NCBI GenBank assembly: GCA_016218905.1
Contig: JACRCS010000721.1
Location: 1 to 9,589, forward strand
Direction: 5' to 3'
Origin: Deltaproteobacteria bacterium
GTDB lineage: Bacteria; Desulfobacterota_C; Deferrisomatia; Deferrisomatales; JACRMM01
DNA: 9,589 nt
Position 1 is the stretch's first letter. Every line of letters begins with the position of its first letter. Positions 5,904 through 9,589 of the stretch are shown piece after piece. The notes under the pieces were generated by a model. The model searched no databases, was not told the origin of the DNA, and saw nothing but the letters and a program-made list of their open reading frames with translations. Both the position numbers and the translations under genes were made by a program.

Positions 5904-6638
5904 ATGTCGAGCGACATCCCGGGCATTCCTCCACCGCCCACGCCTCCTCTGCCGCCTCCTCCGCCTCCGCCTTACGGCGGCGCCCGGCAGGACGGGCTCC
6001 CGTGGGAGCGACGCACGGAGCTGGGCTTCTTCAACGCCTTCCTCGAGACGATCAAGCTCTTCATCACCAACCCTGCGGACGCTTGGCAGCGGACGAAGGA
6101 GAAGGGCGATTACGCCGAGCCGCTCATCTTCGCGATCCTCGTCTCCTGGATCGGCATCGCCGTTTCCAGTGTCTGGAGCGGCCTCTTCGGGCAGGCGTGG
6201 ACGGCATTCCTGCCGCCGGAGATGAAGGAGAAGCTCGGGAGCGCTGTGGCGACGAACGCCGGGATGCTCCTGATCCAGGTCGGCCTCGCCCCGATCTTCG
6301 TCCTCCTCGGGCTCTTCATCGGAGCGGGGATCTACCACGTCAGCTTCATGGTCGTGGGAGCCACGAAGGACTCGACGTCGGGTTTCGAGGGGACGTTCCG
6401 CGCCGTCTCGTACGCCTCGGTCTCTCAGCTGGCGAACGTAATCCCTTTCGTCGGAGGACTCGCCGCCCTCGTCTGGAACCTGATCCTGCTGGTGATGGGG
6501 ACGGTCCGGATGCACCGTACGACGCAGGGGAAGGCGATCGCGGGAGTCCTGATCCCGCTCCTTCTTTGCTGCGTCTGCATCGCGGTCGTCGTCGGGCTCG
6601 TCGTCGGCGGCCTCGTGGCCGCATTCGGGAAGTCCTGA
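5904..6638 (+). CDS. YIP1-family membrane protein with proline-rich N-terminus
   Basis: A 244-residue integral membrane protein of unknown function. The first ~25 residues are proline-rich (IPPPPTPPLPPPPPPPYGG), then comes a cytoplasmic stretch FFNAFLETIKLFITNPADAW of the kind that opens YIP1 domains. About five hydrophobic segments follow, near residues 70-95, 115-150, 175-200 and 210-240. The start is well set by AAAGGAGA 5-6 bases before ATG. The REP repeat lies immediately upstream, so this gene probably begins a new transcription unit with the DUF2752 gene (4-base gap) and the following 153-residue gene. YIP1-like and DUF2752 proteins are often neighbours of each other in bacteria; no biochemical role can be given. 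Confidence 0.85.
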   Translation: MSSDIPGIPPPPTPPLPPPPPPPYGGARQDGLPWERRTELGFFNAFLETIKLFITNPADAWQRTKEKGDYAEPLIFAILVSWIGIAVSSVWSGLFGQAWTAFLPPEMKEKLGSAVATNAGMLLIQVGLAPIFVLLGLFIGAGIYHVSFMVVGATKDSTSGFEGTFRAVSYASVSQLANVIPFVGGLAALVWNLILLVMGTVRMHRTTQGKAIAGVLIPLLLCCVCIAVVVGLVVGGLVAAFGKS

Positions 6639-6642
6639 CGGC

Positions 6643-7074
6643 GTGATCGGATCCGGCGAGGAAGCGGAGGGCGCACCGCGGTGGGCGCCCTCCGTCCAGC
6701 TCGGCTTCCTCTGGGGAGCGGCCGCCGCGTCGGCCGCCTTTCTCGCCCTGGCCGTGCCGGGCTTCCTCGCCCGGTCCGCGTCGGTCCTCCCGCCCTGCCC
6801 CGTGAAGTGGCTCACGAACGTCCCGTGCCCGGCGTGCGGGAGCGGGCGGGCGACGCTCCTGCTCGCCCGGCTCGACCTTCCCGCGGCGTTCCTGGCAAAC
6901 CCGCTCTTTTCGGTAGCGGCGCTCGCGTTCGTCGCCGGGGGGGTCGTCGCGCTCGGCCTGGCGCTGTCAGGGCGTGGCGTGCCCGAGCCGCGGACGCTGC
7001 CGGTCGTGCTCCGCGCCGGCGTGGTCCTCGCCGTCGTGCTGAACTGGAGCTGGCTGCTCCTGGACGGGAGATGA
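6643..7074 (+). CDS. DUF2752 membrane protein
   Basis: A 143-residue small membrane protein. The DUF2752 hallmark is visible: CPVKWLTNVPCPACGSGRA (residues about 52-70), that is a first Cys followed by the CPxCGxxRA motif, then ANPLF, and hydrophobic segments at about 24-45, 85-105 and 120-138. The cysteine pair suggests metal binding or a redox role, but function is unknown. The GTG start at 6643 is 4 bases after the YIP1 gene stop and has no clear ribosome site of its own, consistent with reinitiation in an operon. It ends 7 bases before the next gene. Confidence 0.85.
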   Translation: MIGSGEEAEGAPRWAPSVQLGFLWGAAAASAAFLALAVPGFLARSASVLPPCPVKWLTNVPCPACGSGRATLLLARLDLPAAFLANPLFSVAALAFVAGGVVALGLALSGRGVPEPRTLPVVLRAGVVLAVVLNWSWLLLDGR

Positions 7075-7081
7075 TGAAGCC

Positions 7082-7543
7082 ATGAAGCGAGCCGTCGTCG
7101 CCGACCCCGCCGCCGAGTTCCGCGAGTACTTCGACGTCCTGCTCGACTTCGTCGCCCACCACCAGGTGGCCGGGGCGAAGATGGCGGCTCTCGGCATCTC
7201 CGGCCGCGGGGTCTTTCCCGACCTGAAGCTCATCCTGAACCTGGCACCGGCGAACGCGAAGCTCCGCGCGAAGGGCGTTCACGTGACCTGGAGCTGGGGG
7301 GCGGCGCCGAAGGGCTTCGCGGCCCAGGTCCTCATCTCGTGCCCATCGAAGCTCGCCGGCCGGCTCACGCAGGGGAAGGAGAATCCGGCGCTCGCCTTCG
7401 ACCGGGGCGACGTGACGCTGACGTCGCTCGACCCCTCAGTGGACGAGAGGCGGGTCCTCGACCTTCTTCCGGTCCTCATCCCCCTCCGTACCGACGTCGT
7501 CGCCGTCCTCCGCAAGGCGGGACTCGAGCGGTTCATCCTGTAG
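7082..7543 (+). CDS. Unrecognised conserved-looking protein (possibly SCP2-like)
   Basis: I do not recognise this 153-residue soluble protein. It has no signal peptide or membrane segment. It contains a helical N-terminus (FREYFDVLLDFVAHHQVAGAK) and a central alternating beta pattern (FPDLKLILNLAPANAKL, VTWSWG, FAAQVLISCPSKLAGRLTQG, DVTLTSLD) ending with helices (VLIPLRTDVVAVLRKAGLE). The strand-rich centre and final helix loosely recall sterol-carrier-protein-2 domains, with low confidence. GGGAG at about 7066-7070 is a possible ribosome site for ATG 7082; ATG 7071/7074 are closed by the TGA at 7083. It probably belongs to the YIP1-DUF2752 operon. Its last 108 bases overlap the end of the convergent protease gene. 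Confidence 0.7.
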   Translation: MKRAVVADPAAEFREYFDVLLDFVAHHQVAGAKMAALGISGRGVFPDLKLILNLAPANAKLRAKGVHVTWSWGAAPKGFAAQVLISCPSKLAGRLTQGKENPALAFDRGDVTLTSLDPSVDERRVLDLLPVLIPLRTDVVAVLRKAGLERFIL

Positions 7544-8290
7544 CGCGGCTCGCTCCTCGGCTTCCCAGGTCGCGAGGCGCGCGGCGCTCCTCGCCCTGAC
7601 GACACGTACGGCCCAGGCCGACAGGAGGACGATTCCGAGCCAGACGGCGGCCGTCGACGTCAGGAGCGGCAGCCACCGCTCGAGACTGCGGCGCGACGTC
7701 CAGAAGGTTCCCGTCTCGTCGCGAAAGGCGAGGCCTGTGGAGCTTCGGAACGCCTCCTCGAAAGCCTCGCCTCCGGACATCCGGCGCAGGACGCGCGACG
7801 GGAAGGCGGAACCGTGGCGTGCGAGGAGGTCGCCGAAGAACGCCGAGGAGAGCGAGTAGGCGCGATTCGCGTCGCTCCGGCCGCCCCGGAAGAGCCCGTC
7901 GACCTGAGCGAACCTCAGGCGCGGTCCGGTCAGGATCGCCAGCGCCTCGCGAAAGTCGTCCTCGATCACCCGCTCGCGCCCGGCGGCCATCGCGAGCCCC
8001 TCGTCGAACCAGCGGGGCACCATCCGGCCTCCGGCGGCCCGGAACGTCAGAATGTGGGCCACTTCGTGCCGCACGACGTCGGGCAGGCCGTCGTCCGGCC
8101 AGACCGGGGTCCGTGTCGGGATCAGGACGACCACTCCCGCGGGCGGGTCGGCGTAGGCGACGGCCCACGAGGGGGCGCGGCGGGCGAGAGGGCTCCCCTC
8201 CGGGGTGACGAGGACCCGCACGTCACCCGGGTCCCAGAGGCCCGTCAGCTCCATCGCCGGGAGAAAGGCCGTCGGGTCGAGCCGTTCCAC
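7436..8290 (-). CDS. Peptidase-MA-family membrane zinc metalloprotease (mature part; true 5' end interrupted)
   Basis: A gluzincin-type protease, with zinc ligands visible as HEVAH (His75, His79) and Glu97 in RWFDEGLA; catalytic Glu76 is present. A transmembrane helix near residue 210-235 (LLTSTAAVWLGIVLLSAW) is followed by a charged cytoplasmic tail, so the catalytic domain should lie outside the membrane and needs a signal peptide. GTG 8290 is the first available start but cuts into the domain: the frame continues upstream to a TAG at 8350-8348 with domain-like sequence (APPRLVVESPPALAAY), and beyond the TAG lies an in-frame signal peptide overlapping the serA-like gene. The gene is therefore either a recent nonsense mutant, a sequencing error, or recoded. 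The last 108 bases are antisense to the neighbouring plus-strand gene. Confidence 0.8.
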   Translation of the reverse strand: MERLDPTAFLPAMELTGLWDPGDVRVLVTPEGSPLARRAPSWAVAYADPPAGVVVLIPTRTPVWPDDGLPDVVRHEVAHILTFRAAGGRMVPRWFDEGLAMAAGRERVIEDDFREALAILTGPRLRFAQVDGLFRGGRSDANRAYSLSSAFFGDLLARHGSAFPSRVLRRMSGGEAFEEAFRSSTGLAFRDETGTFWTSRRSLERWLPLLTSTAAVWLGIVLLSAWAVRVVRARSAARLATWEAEERAALQDEPLESRLAEDGDDVGTEGDEDRKKVEDPPLVH

Positions 8291-8347
8291 TTCCCGGGCG
8301 TAGGCCGCGAGAGCGGGAGGCGACTCGACGACGAGGCGGGGCGGCGC

Positions 8348-8428
8348 CTAAACGGCGACGGCGGCCCCGAGGAGGGCCGCCGTCCCGACCAGGAGTCTTC
8401 GAACCAGGCTCGCCGTCAGCGCTTCCAC
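8348..8428 (-). pseudogene. Signal-peptide fragment of the peptidase-MA gene, ended by in-frame TAG
   Basis: GTG 8428-8426 (or CTG 8419-8417, overlapping the upstream TGA as CTGA) opens a frame reading a short basic start with RR, then LLVGTAALLGAAVAV and TAG. It is a textbook signal peptide in the same frame as the protease, and the residues right after the stop (APPRLVVES) begin the mature domain. A CAG-to-TAG change would account for it in one step. Coding starts 13 bases before the serA-like stop, as expected for a coupled downstream gene. Confidence 0.65.
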
Positions 8429-9291
8429 TTCTTCAGGATGTCGATGACGTTGTCCCCGATCCTGAGGAGGTTTTCCTTCGAGGAGCCGCCGATGTGCGGC
8501 GTCATGACGACGTTCGGGGCGGTGAGGAGCGGGCAGGACGGGTCGGGCGGGTCGCTGTAGAAGACGTCCGTCGCGTAGGCGCGGACCTTCCCGCTCTTGA
8601 GGGCCTCGGCGAGGTCCTCCTCGACGACGACCTTTCCGCGCGCGGTATTCAGGATGATGACGCCGTCCTTCATCTTCGCGATCGCGTGCCTGTCGATCAT
8701 GCCCTTGGTCTCGGGGGTGAGCGGCAGGTGGATCGAGATGAAGTCGGAGAGGGCGAAGAGCTCGTCGTCGTCCTCGACCATCTCGGCCAGGGCGTGGTTC
8801 GAGATGTAGTGGTCGTGGGCGACGACGCGCATCCCGAAGGCGATGGCGCGGCGGGCGACCTCGGTGCCGATGAGGCCGGCGCCGAGGAGGCCGAGCGTCT
8901 TGCCGTAGAGCTCGGTCCGCTTCAGCTCCTTCTTCAGGAACTTCCCTTCCTTGATGCCGTTGTGCCCCTCGATGATCCGGTTGGGGACGGCGAGCATGAG
9001 AGCCATCGTCAGCTCTGCGACGGCGACGGAAGAGGCGCGCGGCGTGTTCTTGACCTCGATGCCCCTCCCGCGAGCCGTCTCGACGTCGATGTTGTCGAGG
9101 CCCACGCCCCCGCGGATGATGAGCTTCAGATTCGGGGCGCCCTCGAGGTACTCCTTCGTGACCTTCGTCTTCGACCGGACGAGCAGGACCTCGGCCTCGG
9201 AGATCTTCGCCGCATCCTGCGTGACCTCTCCGAACGGCGTGAGGCGGCCGGGGAGCGAGTCGTCGAAGGCGTCGGCGATCAGGATCTTCAT
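8416..9291 (-). CDS. serA: D-isomer-specific 2-hydroxyacid dehydrogenase, short D-3-phosphoglycerate dehydrogenase type
   Basis: A cytoplasmic NAD-dependent dehydrogenase, probably oxidising 3-phosphoglycerate for serine synthesis or a related 2-hydroxyacid. It has 291 residues, with no ACT regulatory domain. Visible are RGGVGLDNID (60-69), the nucleotide-binding GLLGAGLIG (134-142), Asp160 at the end of strand 2 (favours NAD over NADP), the active-site Arg218 in NTARGKVV and the catalytic His266 in TPHIGGS. The usual catalytic Glu (DVFxxEP) is replaced by Asp247 in DVFYSDP. The start is firm: GGAGGAA lies 5 bases before ATG 9291. The peptidase-MA gene follows with an overlap. The true substrate is uncertain, so the symbol is tentative. 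Confidence 0.85.
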   Translation of the reverse strand: MKILIADAFDDSLPGRLTPFGEVTQDAAKISEAEVLLVRSKTKVTKEYLEGAPNLKLIIRGGVGLDNIDVETARGRGIEVKNTPRASSVAVAELTMALMLAVPNRIIEGHNGIKEGKFLKKELKRTELYGKTLGLLGAGLIGTEVARRAIAFGMRVVAHDHYISNHALAEMVEDDDELFALSDFISIHLPLTPETKGMIDRHAIAKMKDGVIILNTARGKVVVEEDLAEALKSGKVRAYATDVFYSDPPDPSCPLLTAPNVVMTPHIGGSSKENLLRIGDNVIDILKKWKR

Positions 9292-9311
9292 CTCTTCCTC
9301 CTGACGGATTC

Positions 9312-9339
9312 GGGCGCCACGGCGCCCCTGGGGATTCTA
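9312..9339 (-). promoter_or_regulatory. Possible promoter and operator-like palindrome of the serA-like gene
   Basis: On the minus strand TAGAAT (9339-9334) is a candidate -10, followed after 6 bases by a perfect 7-bp inverted repeat GGGCGCC-GT-GGCGCCC (9327-9312). The palindrome sits about at the transcription start, and the ribosome site and ATG follow 20-odd bases later. It may be a repressor site or a hairpin at the 5' end of the mRNA. Confidence 0.4.
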
Positions 9340-9376
9340 GGCCGGAAGGGGAGGCCGGGAGGTGGCGCGAGGCCTG

Positions 9377-9400
9377 GCCCCCGGCCAACCGGCCGGGGGC
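9377..9400. repeat. Perfect 10-bp GC-rich inverted repeat before proB
   Basis: GCCCCCGGCC and GGCCGGGGGC are separated by AACC. There is no U-run on either strand, so it is unlikely to be an intrinsic terminator. It abuts the possible proB -10 and would cover its -35 region, so it may be an operator. Confidence 0.6.
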
Positions 9401-9406
9401 TACCAT
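9401..9406 (+). promoter_or_regulatory. Possible -10 element for a leaderless proB transcript
   Basis: TACCAT ends 7 bases before the GTG start at 9414, and no Shine-Dalgarno sequence is present. This gives the same geometry as before the transposase gene and would place the transcription start at the start codon. Confidence 0.3.
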
Positions 9407-9413
9407 TCCGCTC

Positions 9414-9589
9414 GTGAGTCCCGAGAGCGCGTTTCGTGACGTCCGGCTAGACGAGGCCAGGGCCCGTGTCGCGGCCGCCCGCCGCGTCGTCGTGAAGGTG
9501 GGGACGAACGTCGTCATGCGCGACGACGGCGCCCTCGCCCTCGGGCGCATCTACGGGCTCATCGAGGCGGTAGCCGGGGAACGCCGGAA
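9414..9589 (+). CDS. proB: Glutamate 5-kinase ProB, N-terminal part (cut by window edge)
   Basis: The first enzyme of proline synthesis, phosphorylating glutamate to gamma-glutamyl phosphate in the cytoplasm. About 58 residues are visible. After a short N-terminal extension (VSPESAFRDVRLDEARA) comes RRVVVKVGTNVVMRDDGALA, the amino-acid-kinase phosphate-binding strand with the VKVGTN form typical of ProB, then IYGLIEAVAG. The GTG at 9414 is the first start in this frame after the palindrome region, and a later GTG at about 9492 would delete the motif. Other amino-acid kinases (aspartate or UMP kinase) fit less well. It is divergent from the serA-like gene. Confidence 0.82.
   Translation, partial: MSPESAFRDVRLDEARARVAAARRVVVKVGTNVVMRDDGALALGRIYGLIEAVAGERR

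Noticed and set aside
5151..6815. Open frame of 554 codons on the minus strand
   Set aside because: It is the low-complexity antisense of the oxidoreductase, YIP1 and DUF2752 genes, all of which show family motifs.
9377..9400. Intrinsic terminator
   Set aside because: Strong stem but no U-tract on either strand, and the genes on both sides diverge, so no transcript is expected to end there.
8494..9417. Open frame of 307 codons on the plus strand
   Set aside because: Antisense of the serA-like gene, rich in Asp, Arg and Gly with no domain.

Overview
The window is very GC-rich bacterial DNA. Genes are dense on both strands, third codon positions are mostly G or C, and no RNA gene or CRISPR array is visible. 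The gene set fits a high-GC soil or sediment bacterium of the Acidobacteriota/Myxococcota kind: a group II ECF metal transporter, a response regulator fused to a nucleotide cyclase, a REP-associated transposase, a peptidase-MA membrane protease, and SerA-like and ProB-like enzymes. The phylum is only a guess, because there is no rRNA or marker gene.

Layout. (1) 1-2031, minus strand: a cobalt/nickel ECF transporter operon in the order S component (CbiM with a PDGLE/CbiN-like extension), T component (CbiQ), ATPase (CbiO, cut by the window edge). Both junctions are 4-nt ATGA overlaps. (2) 2032-2212: divergent promoter region. (3) 2213-3673, plus: receiver + class III cyclase + possible PilZ-like protein with an unusual start. 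(4) 3646-5890: three copies of a 27-bp REP-like repeat. The first two are inverted and bracket a REP-associated tyrosine transposase (RAYT) coupled by TGATG to a macrodomain protein. The second and third are direct repeats around an NAD(P)-binding oxidoreductase. (5) 5904-7543, plus: a YIP1-family membrane protein, a DUF2752 membrane protein and an unrecognised 153-residue protein. (6) 7436-9291, minus: a SerA-like dehydrogenase followed by a peptidase-MA metalloprotease whose signal peptide is separated from its mature domain by one in-frame TAG. (7) 9292-9413: divergent promoter region with two palindromes. (8) 9414-end, plus: the start of glutamate 5-kinase (proB).

The most unusual region is the RAYT/REP segment. 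The repeat copies do not sit only between genes. One supplies the last eight codons and stop of the cyclase gene. Another supplies both the C-terminus and stop of the macrodomain gene and the start codon and N-terminus of the oxidoreductase, read in two frames. The RAYT-macrodomain pair between inverted repeats looks like a small two-gene mobile unit, although its mobility is inference. The second notable locus is the protease gene with a stop codon exactly after its signal peptide.
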